Shown here: piece by piece, positions 42,584 through 51,113 of the stretch | How positions within the stretch are numbered: the stretch's first letter is position 1 | Layout: each line of letters begins with the position of its first letter | Assembly (NCBI GenBank): GCA_903642325.1 | Contig: CAHJWM010000010.1 | Span: forward strand, 1-64,000 | Length of the DNA: 64,000 nucleotides | Reading direction: 5' to 3' | Origin: Myxococcales bacterium | GTDB lineage: Bacteria > Myxococcota_A > Polyangia > Polyangiales > Polyangiaceae | Program-made: the position numbers and the translations under genes | The notes under the pieces: model-generated | Told to the model about the DNA's origin: nothing | The model's input: only the letters and a program-made list of their open reading frames with translations | Database searches by the model: none

Positions 42584-43312
42584 GTGATCGCTCCAGCTCA
42601 GATCCTGCTGCCTGTGCTGAGCACGCTCGGCATCGACCTGCGCGGTTGGGCGCTGGCCTGGGCGCGAGTCACGCCCGCGCTCACCCTCGTGCCGGCCTTT
42701 GGGCTGAACGCTTTACCCGCCCAAACCCGAGCCGCGTTGGGTCTCGCGCTAGCGGTGAGCATCGCGCCCTCACTCGCCCCGACGGAATTGTCCGCACCTT
42801 TCGCCGTCGCGCTGCTGCTCGAAGCCGCACGCGGTTTACCCGTCGCGCTCGGGGCTGCGGGCGCGCTGTGGGCCGCGGGCATGGCGGGCGGCCTAGCCGA
42901 CAACATCCGGGGCGCGCGCGAAACGCAAGGCCTGCCCATCGTCGACGAAGACACCACGCCCCTGGGCGCGCTGCTTGCCCTGCTCGTGTCACTGCTGTTC
43001 TTGGAGGGCGGCGGCGCCGCGCGCGTCGCCAGTGCCCTGTCCGGCGCTAGCACTGTCTCGCATGGCACGCTGTGGCACGTCGCTCTCGGGCTGACCCACT
43101 CGGTCGAAATCGCGCTGGCCGTCGCCGCGCCCCTCGTCGCTGTCTCGATCGTCGTCGAAGTCGCCAACGCGCTCATCTCGCGCGCCGCCACCCCCGCCCA
43201 CCTCACCGCGCTGCTCGCCCCCCTTCGTTCGATCATCATTCTCGTCGCCTTCGCACTGCTCTTCGAGCGCATGACCACCCTGCTTGCCGCCCTCGCTGCG
43301 CACGTTCCCTGA
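42584..43312 (+). CDS. FliR/SctT-type export-apparatus membrane protein
   Basis: A 242-residue protein with about six membrane segments, aligned with the FliR/SctT family through 'WALAWARVTPALTLVPAFGLNALPAQTRAALGLALAV' at the start and the 'ARETQGLPIVDEDTTPLGALLALL' stretch before the second half. This protein is part of the export gate of flagellar and type III secretion systems. None of the partners (SctR, SctS, SctU, SctV, ATPase) lies in the window; the gene stands between a MaoC hydratase and decayed DNA, and polyangia lack flagella, so it may belong to a dispersed type III-like system or be an orphan. The start is GTG. Confidence 0.8.
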   Translation: MIAPAQILLPVLSTLGIDLRGWALAWARVTPALTLVPAFGLNALPAQTRAALGLALAVSIAPSLAPTELSAPFAVALLLEAARGLPVALGAAGALWAAGMAGGLADNIRGARETQGLPIVDEDTTPLGALLALLVSLLFLEGGGAARVASALSGASTVSHGTLWHVALGLTHSVEIALAVAAPLVAVSIVVEVANALISRAATPAHLTALLAPLRSIIILVAFALLFERMTTLLAALAAHVP

Positions 43313-43417
43313 GCTGGAAAGGGGCGATCGCGATCCAGCATCGCAGCTCCATGTTAGACCTTGATTCGCGTCATTTGCGGCTCGCCTTCACGTTCGATCG
43401 TGGTTGGCGGGCAGGTA

Positions 43418-43598
43418 CTCGTGGAGAAACTCGTAGGTCCAGTAACTTGCGGTCGTCCGGAGTCGCCGCTGCGCTGGACGTGCGAGAGCACGGTCGTGTT
43501 GTCGGCGGAGCTCTTCGAGGCACGGCGTGCGAATCAGCGACAAGACCGTGGCCAAGTGCTTCCGCAGCTTCAACGTAACCCCTGCACGAACGACGTAG
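43418..43598 (+). pseudogene. Fragment of an ISAzo13-family transposase
   Basis: Two plus-strand frames joined by a frameshift near 43518 read as a short piece of ISAzo13-type (IS630-related) transposase. The first, from 43418, gives 'LVEKLVGPVTCGRPESPLRW' followed by 'TCESTVVLSAEL'; the family has the same 'L..L.PVTRGDPESPLRWTCKSTR.LA.EL' block. The second, from 43518, gives 'RHGVRISDKTVAKCF', matching the next family block ('GH.VS..TVA.LL'), and stops at 43598. The rest of the transposase and its inverted repeats are not recognisable here. The remnant shows the locus was once hit by an IS element. Confidence 0.6.
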
Positions 43599-44376
43599 CG
43601 CGGGAGCTTGGCAGCGGGCGGGGAAAGTGCTTGGGGGATAACGCGGCAGGGTGTCGCGGTGAGTCTTGGCGATGAGATTGCCGCTGGAAGGAACGCTGCT
43701 GGGGATTGCTGTCGCCGGTCGCGGCATGGCGCAGACCGGCACCCAACGCGCTAGATAGCGTATCCAGAACCCATGATGATGCCCGATACGGTAAGTAGAC
43801 GCATCGTTCACCTTCGCGAGCTTCAAAAAGGTCGCTAGCGCAGGTTTTTTCATCCGGCGCTACCGCGGATCCAGAAGCCTCTGGGACTATTGCGCTCCCA
43901 GCGTGCTGAGCGTCGCCTCCGGCATCGCCGGGCGAGGCGGCCATGTATCGAGCCTCATCCTGGCAGGACACCGAGAGCTCGGAAGCGCACGCCAGTAACA
44001 GCGGTCCTGAGTGGTCATGGGCAGGCTTCCTGCAGCGCTTGCGCGCGCTCCCATGTAGCGACCGTTCATTGGGCTCGGTGTTGACCAGTTTGAACCGTTC
44101 TCCGTATCCGGAGCGTCGAGCCCATTCTTGAAGGCTAGGTCCGCGGACGCGATAGTCGCTGGGTGACGGAACGCGCGACTTCAGCTCGACGACGACTGCT
44201 CGGCCGTGTCCTACAAAGGGCCGACGGCACGGAGACGAAGCCCAACTCTGCCTCGAGCTCGACAGGTCCCCTTACCCGCGCCGGCTCGCGTTCGCCAAGC
44301 CGACGGGTGAGTAGAGATGAGCGGCTTTTTTCCGTGCCGCCGAAGGCTGCGACGTGCGCGCCGGGAAACGCGACCA
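43599..44376 (-). pseudogene. Decayed or frameshifted coding region, unknown
   Basis: About 780 bp without a complete gene. On the minus strand one frame runs open from about 44340 to 43570 without an ATG, GTG or TTG start until 43971, yet reads protein-like in parts: 'GHGRAVVVELKSRVPSPSDY' and 'SLQEWARRSGYGERFKLVNT' at 44215-44090, then 'PLLLACASELSVSCQDEARY', which looks like a lipoprotein signal and mature start at about 44005, and 'TCASDLFEAREGERCVYLPY' at about 43830. The upstream start 44377 in another frame gives 'GPVELEAELGFVSVPSA', so a frameshift near 44215 would join the two. I read this as one or two decayed genes rather than intact ones. Confidence 0.35.
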
Positions 44377-44405
44377 TCAAAAAAAAATTCTGGCCTGGAG
44401 CGCGC

Positions 44406-45179
44406 TCAGAGTTGGATCCTGTAAGCGAGTGACAAGCCGAGGGAAAACATCGTATTTCGGCCGGTCAAGGACGCTTCGTCGAGCAGGGGGTCTTTGGCGG
44501 CCTTTTTGGGCAGAAACCAATTGCCGTAACGAAACACCGTGCCGAGGGACCAGTGCGGCGCGAGGTAAAGCACCGCACCGCCCACGAGACCGATGGTTTC
44601 GCCCTCCGTGCGAATCGTCACGCCCCGCCGCCCGACCAGCGCGAGATCGGAATTTTTGCCCTTGACCACAAAGCGGTCGCTGACGACGGCCAGGCCGCCA
44701 GACACTCCCCACCAGAGCTCGAGGCTTTCGCCCACGTAGGGGTAGTGACGAATCATGCCTTCGAGCGTGAGGTAGCTGCGGCTGTGGTCGCGCTCGATGC
44801 CGGGCGGATCGCTGCGCGGCGCATCCGTCGTCGGGATTAACCCAAGCAGCAAACCTGCGCCAAACGCGAAGCGCTTGCTGGTTCGAAACACTTCCCAGGC
44901 TTCCAGATCGAAGCTGGTGTCCCCCTTGCGGCAACCGCTGCCCGAGCTCCGCTCGTTGCACACGGACGCGCCGGGCAAGCTGAGCCAACCGACGCCGACC
45001 TCCGCAATTCCGGTGGGCCGGCTCAGCTCCTGAAAGCCACGCGCGAGGCGCGGGTCCTTGTAGTCCTCGTGGTAGGGGGCTTCGGGCAACGACTGCGCAC
45101 GGCCGCGCGCCCCCCACAGCAAGAGCGCGGCATTGAGCGCAACGCTCGCAACCCGTCGCGCCGCCGGTGCGAGCTTCAC
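44406..45179 (-). CDS. Outer-membrane beta-barrel-like protein
   Basis: A 257-residue protein starting at a GTG. The signal peptide is good: 'KLAPAARRVASVALNAALLL' with cleavage near 'GRA|QS' (29). The mature sequence has alternating aromatic strands ('AFGAGLLLGLIP', 'YLTLEGMIRHYPYVGESLELWWGVSGG', 'LGLSLAYRIQL'), a beta-barrel pattern, and a hydrophobic Leu at the very end. Its start overlaps the stop of a 44-codon ORF upstream (GTGA), making co-translation likely. An overlapping ORF 44377-45294 in another frame lacks protein-like character and was rejected. No family is assigned. Confidence 0.75.
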   Translation of the reverse strand: MKLAPAARRVASVALNAALLLWGARGRAQSLPEAPYHEDYKDPRLARGFQELSRPTGIAEVGVGWLSLPGASVCNERSSGSGCRKGDTSFDLEAWEVFRTSKRFAFGAGLLLGLIPTTDAPRSDPPGIERDHSRSYLTLEGMIRHYPYVGESLELWWGVSGGLAVVSDRFVVKGKNSDLALVGRRGVTIRTEGETIGLVGGAVLYLAPHWSLGTVFRYGNWFLPKKAAKDPLLDEASLTGRNTMFSLGLSLAYRIQL

Positions 45180-45310
45180 TGCGCCTGCCCGACGAAGGCT
45201 CGGCCGCGCCCGGCGTCCGAAAGAAGCTCGAGGGCGGCAGCTTCTGCGCACGTGACCCCGCCGCCCAGCCCCCGAATGAGGTCAGGATCTTCACCGCGCT
45301 GTACGAGCAT
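45176..45310 (-). CDS. 44-residue small ORF coupled to the outer-membrane gene
   Basis: A short ORF with ATG at 45310, preceded by an AGGA purine block 8-11 bases upstream (CCAGGAAACGTC ahead of the ATG), and stop TGA at 45178-45176 that overlaps the GTG of the outer-membrane gene by 4 bp. The product begins 'MLVQRGEDPDLIRGLGGGVT' and then 'CAEAAALELLSDAG'. Its codon use follows the high-GC pattern. No family recognised, no signal peptide. It may be a real small protein or a translational leader that couples expression; the ribosome site and overlap support translation. Confidence 0.5.
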   Translation of the reverse strand: MLVQRGEDPDLIRGLGGGVTCAEAAALELLSDAGRGRAFVGQAQ

Positions 45311-45594
45311 GACGTTTCCTGGCTTCAAGTCGCGTCGCACGATAACACGTCGGTGCGAGATCGGGACCGCTGTCGACCGTGCGCGCGTGAATGCCGAGCC
45401 ATGGCGCGGCCCGACTATCGTACAGTGCTTTGCCTTACCCGTGGCTCGGAGCCGCGAGACAGGCTCGTTCTAGCTCGCAAAGGCTGGCATTTCGCGGTGC
45501 GCGGCCGCGCCGGGGGGGCTTCTTCCGCTTCGACAGGGGATCGGCATCTTTTGTGGTTAAGGCGGAGCAAGTCACGACTAGGCTCCCGCCCGCT
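45311..45594. other. Divergent intergenic region upstream of scpA
   Basis: 284 bp between the small ORF (minus) and scpA (plus). I see no coding frame with protein-like character and no RNA gene. The region should contain the promoters of both units. The open frame running into scpA from 45391 has no credible start and reads Arg-rich, so I do not extend scpA into it. Confidence 0.5.
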
Positions 45595-46632
45595 ATGAAC
45601 GATGAATCGTCCCGCGAGACAGTCCGCGGACCGGCATTAGTGGCGGCCGAGGCGGAGGAGCGCTCGCGGGCGAACGTGTACAGCGTCAAGCTACCGACCT
45701 TCGAGGGCCCTCTCGATTTGCTGTTGCATCTGATCGAAGAGCACGCGCTCGATATCCGAGACATCCCGATCTCGTTCGTGGCGTCGAAGTACGTCGAATA
45801 CATCACGTTGATGGAGGAGCTGAACATCGACGTCGCCAGTGAATACCTCGTCATGGCGGCGACCTTGACTCACATCAAGTCCAAGATGTTGCTGCCCGTC
45901 GTTCCGACCGACCAAGAGGACGAGGCGGAAGCCGAGACCGATCCGCGTGCGGAGCTCGTGCGGCGCCTGCTCGAGTATCAAAAGTACAAGCACGCGGCGG
46001 AGCAGCTGTCCGGTAACCCGGTGCTGGGGAGGGACGTATTTTTGCGCGGCGTCCCCGCGCCCAGCGTGGAAGGCGTGGCCCAGCTCACCGGCCTCAGCTT
46101 ATTCAAGCTGCTCGACGCCTTTCAGGGGGTGCTGTCCCGAGCGAAAACCACGGTCGATCACCATATCGACTTCGAACGTTTTTCGATTACTGACCGAATC
46201 AACGAGCTCTCGGACATGCTGAAAGAGCGCGGCCGTGTGCTGTTCGAGCAACTGTTCGACAGCGGGCGCGGGCGGGCCGACTTGATTGTCACCTTCTTGG
46301 CCATTTTGGAGATGACTCGCTTGCGTTTGACTCGACTGGAGCAGGAGGGGCCGTTGCTACCGATTTTCATCGAGCTGGCCGTGACGGACGAAAGCGATGC
46401 TTCGGCGCGGCTGGACTTGGATGGCGCCTACGAGGGCTCGTCCGATCCGGCGCGGCTAGAATCAGCACCCGCTAGCGCCGGGTTCGAGGACGCCGAGGAC
46501 GACGAATCGGACGGCGAAGAAGACGAGGACGAGCCGGACGGCGAAGACGAGGACGAGTCGGACGGCGAAGACGAGGACGAGTCGGACGATGAGCAGCCGG
46601 ATTCGAAGACGACGGATACGGAGCGGGAGTGA
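45595..46632 (+). CDS. scpA: Segregation and condensation protein A
   Basis: A 345-residue ScpA (kleisin). The SMC-binding N-terminal region 'YSVKLPTFEGPLDLLLHLIEEHALDI' is textbook, as are 'YVEYITLMEELNIDVASEYLVMAATLTHIKSKMLLP' and the C-terminal winged helix near 'FLAILEMTRLRLTRLEQEG'. It links the two SMC heads in chromosome condensation. The protein carries an extra roughly 60-residue Asp/Glu-rich tail with three near-identical repeats not present in most homologues. The ATG at 45595 is chosen; upstream open frame is not coding. Stop and the scpB start overlap (TGATG). Confidence 0.95.
   Translation: MNDESSRETVRGPALVAAEAEERSRANVYSVKLPTFEGPLDLLLHLIEEHALDIRDIPISFVASKYVEYITLMEELNIDVASEYLVMAATLTHIKSKMLLPVVPTDQEDEAEAETDPRAELVRRLLEYQKYKHAAEQLSGNPVLGRDVFLRGVPAPSVEGVAQLTGLSLFKLLDAFQGVLSRAKTTVDHHIDFERFSITDRINELSDMLKERGRVLFEQLFDSGRGRADLIVTFLAILEMTRLRLTRLEQEGPLLPIFIELAVTDESDASARLDLDGAYEGSSDPARLESAPASAGFEDAEDDESDGEEDEDEPDGEDEDESDGEDEDESDDEQPDSKTTDTERE
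46510..46584 (+). repeat. Tandem repeats in the acidic tail of scpA
   Basis: One 27-bp and two identical 24-bp units of the form GACGGCGAAGACGAGGACGA plus a final codon pair, encoding Asp-Gly-Glu-Asp-Glu-Asp-Glu-Ser/Pro repeats in frame. The first unit has an inserted codon. Such low-complexity acidic repeats can vary by slippage. Confidence 0.85.
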
Positions 46633-47792
46633 TGGCAGCCAGGAAACGCAAGATCGCCGAGCCCAAGCCAGTGGCTGCGGAACACGACTCCACGATGACC
46701 GACGCCAGCGAGGCGGGTGGGTCTGAACTGGATGAAGTCGAAGAGGTCGACGAAGAGGAGGAGGAGGAGGAGGAGCAGGGGGACGGGCCCGGATTGGGCG
46801 AAACTGAAGCGCTGCCTCAAGATGACGGGCCTCGAGCCCAGCTCTTCGAGCCCGGCGCTACAGACGAGCCCGAGCTCGATTCGAGCGAGCAATTGTTGGG
46901 TGAAGGGCCCGTGGCCGATGAAAGCGAAGTCGACGATACGGGGGCGTACCTGAAAGGTTTGCTCGAAGCCTTGTTGTTCGTGTCCGATCATCCGCTCGAG
47001 ATCAAAGACCTGGCGCGCGCGGCGAAGATCGACAAGAAGCGAGCGGAAAAGCTGGTACTGGAAATCAAGACGGACTTCCAGGCGCGTGGGCTGCGCCTGG
47101 ACGAGGTGGGCGATGGCTTTGCGTTTCGAAGCAACCCCGCGTACTCGGAGTACGTGCGCGGCTATCTTTCGCTGCGCCCTGTGCGTTTATCGCGCGCGCA
47201 GCTGGAGACCCTGTCCATCGTGGCTTACCGCCAGCCGATCACACGGCCTGAGGTGGACGACATCCGCGGCGTGGATGCGGGGCCGGTGCTGAAGGGCCTG
47301 CTAGAGCGTGATCTGGTGCGCATCATCGGCAAGAAAGACGAGCCGGGTCGCCCGATGCTTTATGGCACCACGCAGACATTCCTGCAGGTGTTTAGCCTGA
47401 AATCGCTGCGCGATTTACCGACTCTGCGTGAATTTACCGAGTTGAATGACGAGTCGCGCAAAACGTTCGAGGAAGAGCTGGGGGAGGAGGCGCCGGAAGG
47501 GCCGGTTAGCTTCGAACAAACCTTGGCCGCTGAGGTCGCGCTCGACGGTGCGCCCCCCCGAGACCCCGCCGGCTTTGATGACGGCTCGGGCACCGAGCTC
47601 GATCAACCGTCGCGGGTCAGCTCGGAGCCCGGCTCCGACGAGGAGCACGGCGACGTCAAGCCGGGGGAGGATGGTGTCGCCAAGCCCGAAGTGGATGATG
47701 ACGGCGATTCCGACGAAAATTCCGATGAAGACGATGAAGACGACGACGATGAAGACGATGAAGACGATGAAGACGACGATGAAGACGAGTAG
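46632..47792 (+). CDS. scpB: Segregation and condensation protein B
   Basis: A 386-residue ScpB of winged-helix fold, partner of ScpA-SMC. The conserved core is at about residues 100-270: '[24 protein letters not shown]', '[31 protein letters not shown]', and '[24 protein letters not shown]'. It carries a roughly 100-residue acidic N-terminal extension and a roughly 120-residue acidic tail ending in Asp/Glu repeats; both are rare in other ScpB proteins (usual length about 190-250). The ATG at 46632 overlaps the scpA stop; a GTG at 46629 is also possible. It converges with the next gene. Confidence 0.95.
   Translation: MAARKRKIAEPKPVAAEHDSTMTDASEAGGSELDEVEEVDEEEEEEEEQGDGPGLGETEALPQDDGPRAQLFEPGATDEPELDSSEQLLGEGPVADESEVDDTGAYLKGLLEALLFVSDHPLEIKDLARAAKIDKKRAEKLVLEIKTDFQARGLRLDEVGDGFAFRSNPAYSEYVRGYLSLRPVRLSRAQLETLSIVAYRQPITRPEVDDIRGVDAGPVLKGLLERDLVRIIGKKDEPGRPMLYGTTQTFLQVFSLKSLRDLPTLREFTELNDESRKTFEEELGEEAPEGPVSFEQTLAAEVALDGAPPRDPAGFDDGSGTELDQPSRVSSEPGSDEEHGDVKPGEDGVAKPEVDDDGDSDENSDEDDEDDDDEDDEDDEDDDEDE
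47724..47789 (+). repeat. Nonanucleotide repeats ending scpB
   Basis: Six copies of GATGAAGAC, with a few extra GAC codons, encode the Asp-Glu-Asp tail just before the scpB stop. The array is in frame and ends 3 bp before the end of the gene. Slippage here would alter the tail length without breaking the frame. Confidence 0.85.
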
Positions 47793-47804
47793 CTTCCCCC
47801 GTCG

Positions 47805-48227
47805 TTATTTCAGGGGGTCTGTCTTCACGCGCGGCTCAGTTGGATCGGCATACGCATCAGCCAGCTTGCACACTTGATCGAACAGAGCGGGATGCTCGAT
47901 AAGCTTTCGCACGAGCTCCCAAAGCTTGGCGTCGGCTAGGCGCGCCATGCCAACCTTGGCCGCGCCGGTCTTGCCTTTCGGAGCCCGCAAAATGGCATCC
48001 TTGCCTTTTTTGCCCAGCGCCTGAAGCTCGCTCACGTGCCGTTTGGTAGGGAAGAGCTCGCCCGCCTCCCACGCGGCGTATTCCTTGGGCTCGACTCCGA
48101 GTGTCAGCGCCAGCTCTTTTGCGGTGCAACTCAGCTCTTTTCGCAGCTGCTTCAGCTCTTCCGGCGACACGCGTGAAACGGTAGCACTTGCCGACGTCTG
48201 TCGCGCGATGCTTTCACGCGAAACCAT
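47805..48227 (-). CDS. Small helix-turn-helix-like protein
   Basis: A 140-residue protein. The middle has a Cro/XRE-like region: 'LKQLRKELSCTAKELALTLGVEPKEYAAWEAGELFPTKRHVSELQALG' resembles an HTH (recognition helix near 'GVEPKEYAAWEAG'). The C-terminal part is helical and ends 'YADPTEPRVKTDPLK'. This could be a DNA-binding regulator, or a distant adapter protein. The start is the ATG at 48227 or a GTG at 48170 nearer the domain; an earlier open frame would run into the divergent gene. Stop is 13 bp from scpB. Confidence 0.6.
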   Translation of the reverse strand: MVSRESIARQTSASATVSRVSPEELKQLRKELSCTAKELALTLGVEPKEYAAWEAGELFPTKRHVSELQALGKKGKDAILRAPKGKTGAAKVGMARLADAKLWELVRKLIEHPALFDQVCKLADAYADPTEPRVKTDPLK

Positions 48228-48247
48228 CGACTCGCCAGCGCCGATGC

Positions 48248-49690
48248 ATGCTCGTGAGAGTTGCATGCATCGCCGCATTGCTCATTTTGGGGTGTGGACC
48301 GCCAGTCCCAGAGCGTGGGTCCGACCCTTCGGCGGCGATGGTCGTGGCGTTCGAACCGCCTTCCGAGCCGAGCTCGGTGGCGAGCGTGGTTCACATTCAC
48401 ATCGCCAGCTCGAGCCTGAGCTCCGGCGACGCTTTGCTGTTTCAAGGTGCTCTGTCCGATTATTACCTGAGCAAGGTTAAACACGGTGAGCTTCCGGACA
48501 CGCTCGCCGCGCGTCAAATTAGCCTGGTCAGCTGGCGAGTGGGACCGGAGTTAATTCTCGCTCCGGTCGCTCCGCTTGCGCCGGGCCCGTATTCGTTAGC
48601 GGCCGCCAGCGGCTTGCTTGCCGAGTTCCAGGTGTCGCAAGGGGCGCCTTTGCTAGCGCGCGTGTGGCCGCCCGCGGGCAGTTTCGGCAGCGCCCGTTTC
48701 GCCATTTATTGCGGGGACGGAAGCTCGCTTCCGAGTGAACCCTCGGTGGCGCTCGAGCCTGGGGAAGCGATCGCGCAGCTCACCGCGGGCGTCGACGCGG
48801 ATCGGTTGTTCGCTGAGCGCTGCCTGCGCTTCGAGCTCACATCCGAGCTGCGAGGTGACGCATTTCTGGTGCCTCCGGTCCGGCTCGGAGCTTGGGCGAT
48901 AGACCCGTCGCCGTTTTCAGGGCTGGCGAGCGAGCCGGCCTCGCCTTTGAGCTGCGCCGCCCCGGAGGTCGCGCTGGGCTTGGGCTGCGCTGCGATTGCC
49001 GATGACCGCGCCGTCGTGCGCACTCCGAGCGCAGCGCTGCTCTGGGTCGTGCACGCGGCCGGCGGCGCCTTCGTCGAGGTCACGCGTCATGGCGCGTCCT
49101 TTGCTGTGCGCGGATTGTCTCCGAGTAGCCACGAGCACATCTGGGGCAGCGTGCATGACGCGGCGGGGGTCGCGCTCGGCTTCGACACATTCGTCGATAC
49201 CAGCACCGCGCGCGCGCGCCCAGTCCTGAACGAAGTCTTGGCCAATCCACTTGGGCCGGAGCCCCAAGCCGAATGGATCGAAATCGGCAACGACGGCTCG
49301 CTTTCGCTCGAGCTGTCGAGCTACGTGCTCCAGGACGGCGGAGGCTCGACGCACCTGCCGGAGGCGCGGCTCGCCCCGCATGAGCTGGCCTTGCTCGTGC
49401 GCAATGACTTTGTACCAGGCGCAAGCGACCCGGCGCCGGCGCCGGCCACGCGTTTGATCCACCTGCCCACGCTGGGCAAATCCGGGCTTTCGAACAGCGG
49501 CGAGCGCTTGGCACTCGTCGACAGCGCGGGTCAGGAATGTTCGGTGATGCCCGCCTTGCCCACGAAGCCGGGGCAAAGTCTGGCGCGGCGTTATCTTTGG
49601 TCACTCGATGGAGACGCCAAGGCCTTCGCCTACGGCGCGCCAACTCCGGGCGCAAGCAACGACGTGGCGGCCGCGCCGCTCATGAAGTGA
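48248..49690 (+). CDS. Lipoprotein with a lamin-tail domain
   Basis: A 480-residue lipoprotein (lipobox ILGC, Cys16). The first 320 residues are beta-rich with Cys pairs, of no known family. The last 140 residues have the LTD (lamin tail) pattern: 'PVLNEVLANPLGPEPQAEWIEIGNDG', 'LSSYVLQDGGGSTHLP' and 'ALLVRNDF', an immunoglobulin-like fold often found in bacterial surface and nuclease proteins. The location is the cell envelope. An ATG at 48248 is preferred to an earlier in-frame TTG at 48188, since the signal peptide begins there. It is divergent from the HTH gene by about 20 bp. Confidence 0.75.
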   Translation: MLVRVACIAALLILGCGPPVPERGSDPSAAMVVAFEPPSEPSSVASVVHIHIASSSLSSGDALLFQGALSDYYLSKVKHGELPDTLAARQISLVSWRVGPELILAPVAPLAPGPYSLAAASGLLAEFQVSQGAPLLARVWPPAGSFGSARFAIYCGDGSSLPSEPSVALEPGEAIAQLTAGVDADRLFAERCLRFELTSELRGDAFLVPPVRLGAWAIDPSPFSGLASEPASPLSCAAPEVALGLGCAAIADDRAVVRTPSAALLWVVHAAGGAFVEVTRHGASFAVRGLSPSSHEHIWGSVHDAAGVALGFDTFVDTSTARARPVLNEVLANPLGPEPQAEWIEIGNDGSLSLELSSYVLQDGGGSTHLPEARLAPHELALLVRNDFVPGASDPAPAPATRLIHLPTLGKSGLSNSGERLALVDSAGQECSVMPALPTKPGQSLARRYLWSLDGDAKAFAYGAPTPGASNDVAAAPLMK

Positions 49691-49702
49691 GGAGTCAGTC
49701 GC

Positions 49703-51067
49703 TCAACTGCCCGAAATCGTCATGCGCGCGGTGCGAAAGGTCGGCGCAGCGGTAGCCGTGATCAAACGCAGGTCCGAGGCGATGCCGTCCACGCCCTTGA
49801 GCATCGCATCGAGCGTGGACGAGATCGTGATTTCACTGACTGGAAATGCAAACTTTCCGTCCTCGATCCAAAAGCCGCCCGCGCCTCTCGAGAAATCCGA
49901 GGTCATTGGGTTGAAGCCGAAGCCCATCATCTCGGTCACGTACAGGCCGCGCGGTGTGCTGGCGATCAATTCTTCGCGCGTCATCGACCCAGCCTGCATG
50001 ACCAGGTTGCTGGTCGATGACGAGATGCTTCCGCCGCTGCGGCCCGCCGAGCCCGTCGATGAACGGCCGAGCTTGCGAGCGCTATATGAGTCGAGCAGGA
50101 AGGTTTTCAGCACACCTGCCTCGACGACCACATTTTTCCGCGCTGGTAACCCTTCACCGTCGAAGGGCCGCGAGCCGGGCGCGCGGGGGATCAACGGGTC
50201 ATCGGTTAACGTGACCCCGGCGCTTGCCACCTGAGTGCCCTCACGGTCCATCAAGTAGCTCGACTTGCGCCAGACCGAGCCGCCCATCACGCAGCTGATG
50301 AAGGCGCCGATGATCGAACGGGAAACGTCGCAATCGAACAAGATGGCGGCTTCTTGGGTCGGTACTTTGCGAGGGTTGAGCTTTGCCAGAGTGCGCCGAG
50401 CCGCCTCTTGCCCAACGAACACGGGGTCTTCCAATTCGGAGCCGTGGCGGTTCGCCGACCAGTAGTGGCCGCGCCGCTTTTTGCCGCCCTCGTCCTCCAC
50501 CACGGGCGCAACCGTGATCGCCGCATACGAGCCGCGTTGCGCCGCCTGAAAACCGCTCGATAGCACGAGCGCGCCGGTGGAATTCGTGCGCGAGAAAGTG
50601 GCGCCCTCGCTCAGCTTGATGCGCGGATCGAAATCGAACGCGGCCTGCTCGGCGATCCGTGCTTGTTCGATAGCGCGGTCGGCGTCGATTCCGAATAGCC
50701 CTTCGTCGAACAGATCGAGATCCGGGAAGGGGGCGCGGGCTAGGAGGCTCGAATCGGCCGGGCCCGCGAACGGATCTGGCTCGCTCAGCTCGGCGAGCAT
50801 CAAGGCGTCGGCCACGCAGCGCTCGATGCCGCGCGGTGTGAGGTCACTCGTCGAGGTCAGCGCCACGCGGTCGCCGCGGATCACACGGAGCGAAATGCTG
50901 TGGTGACCGGCTTCTTCGACCAGCTCCGGCTTGCCGAGCCTGACCCGGGTGCTGAGCTCGGAGCCGCCGCGCGCACTGGCCTCGGCGACGTCCGCCCCGG
51001 CTCGCCGCGCGCGCTCCACGACCTGTGCCGCCAGCTCGAGAAGCTCTTTAGAGTCGTCGTGATCCAT
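49703..51067 (-). CDS. pmbA: PmbA/TldE metalloprotease-like subunit
   Basis: A 454-residue member of the TldD/PmbA family. Conserved blocks: 'ALTSTSDLTPRGIERCVADALMLA', 'EGATFSRTNSTGALVLSSGF', 'GRSSTGSAGRSGGSISSSTSNLVMQAG' and 'VTEMMGFGFNPMTSDFSRGAGGFWIEDG'. In E. coli the TldD-TldE dimer removes a leader peptide and matures microcin and CcdA; PmbA/TldE lacks the zinc motif held by TldD, and indeed no HExxxH is seen. The partner tldD is not in the window. The ATG at 51067 is preferred to a longer frame beginning at 51088. Confidence 0.9.
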   Translation of the reverse strand: MDHDDSKELLELAAQVVERARRAGADVAEASARGGSELSTRVRLGKPELVEEAGHHSISLRVIRGDRVALTSTSDLTPRGIERCVADALMLAELSEPDPFAGPADSSLLARAPFPDLDLFDEGLFGIDADRAIEQARIAEQAAFDFDPRIKLSEGATFSRTNSTGALVLSSGFQAAQRGSYAAITVAPVVEDEGGKKRRGHYWSANRHGSELEDPVFVGQEAARRTLAKLNPRKVPTQEAAILFDCDVSRSIIGAFISCVMGGSVWRKSSYLMDREGTQVASAGVTLTDDPLIPRAPGSRPFDGEGLPARKNVVVEAGVLKTFLLDSYSARKLGRSSTGSAGRSGGSISSSTSNLVMQAGSMTREELIASTPRGLYVTEMMGFGFNPMTSDFSRGAGGFWIEDGKFAFPVSEITISSTLDAMLKGVDGIASDLRLITATAAPTFRTARMTISGS

Positions 51068-51113
51068 ACGGAGTACGTGTAGCACCACCGGGGCAAACTG
51101 GGGCGAGCCGTCG

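Noticed and set aside
43371-43853. Minus-strand ORF of 160 codons beside the SctT gene
   Set aside because: Its 3' part is the antisense of the transposase remnant; the rest shows no coherent domain.
44377-45294. Overlapping minus-strand ORF of 305 codons
   Set aside because: It shadows the outer-membrane gene in another frame and has no signal peptide or strand pattern of its own.
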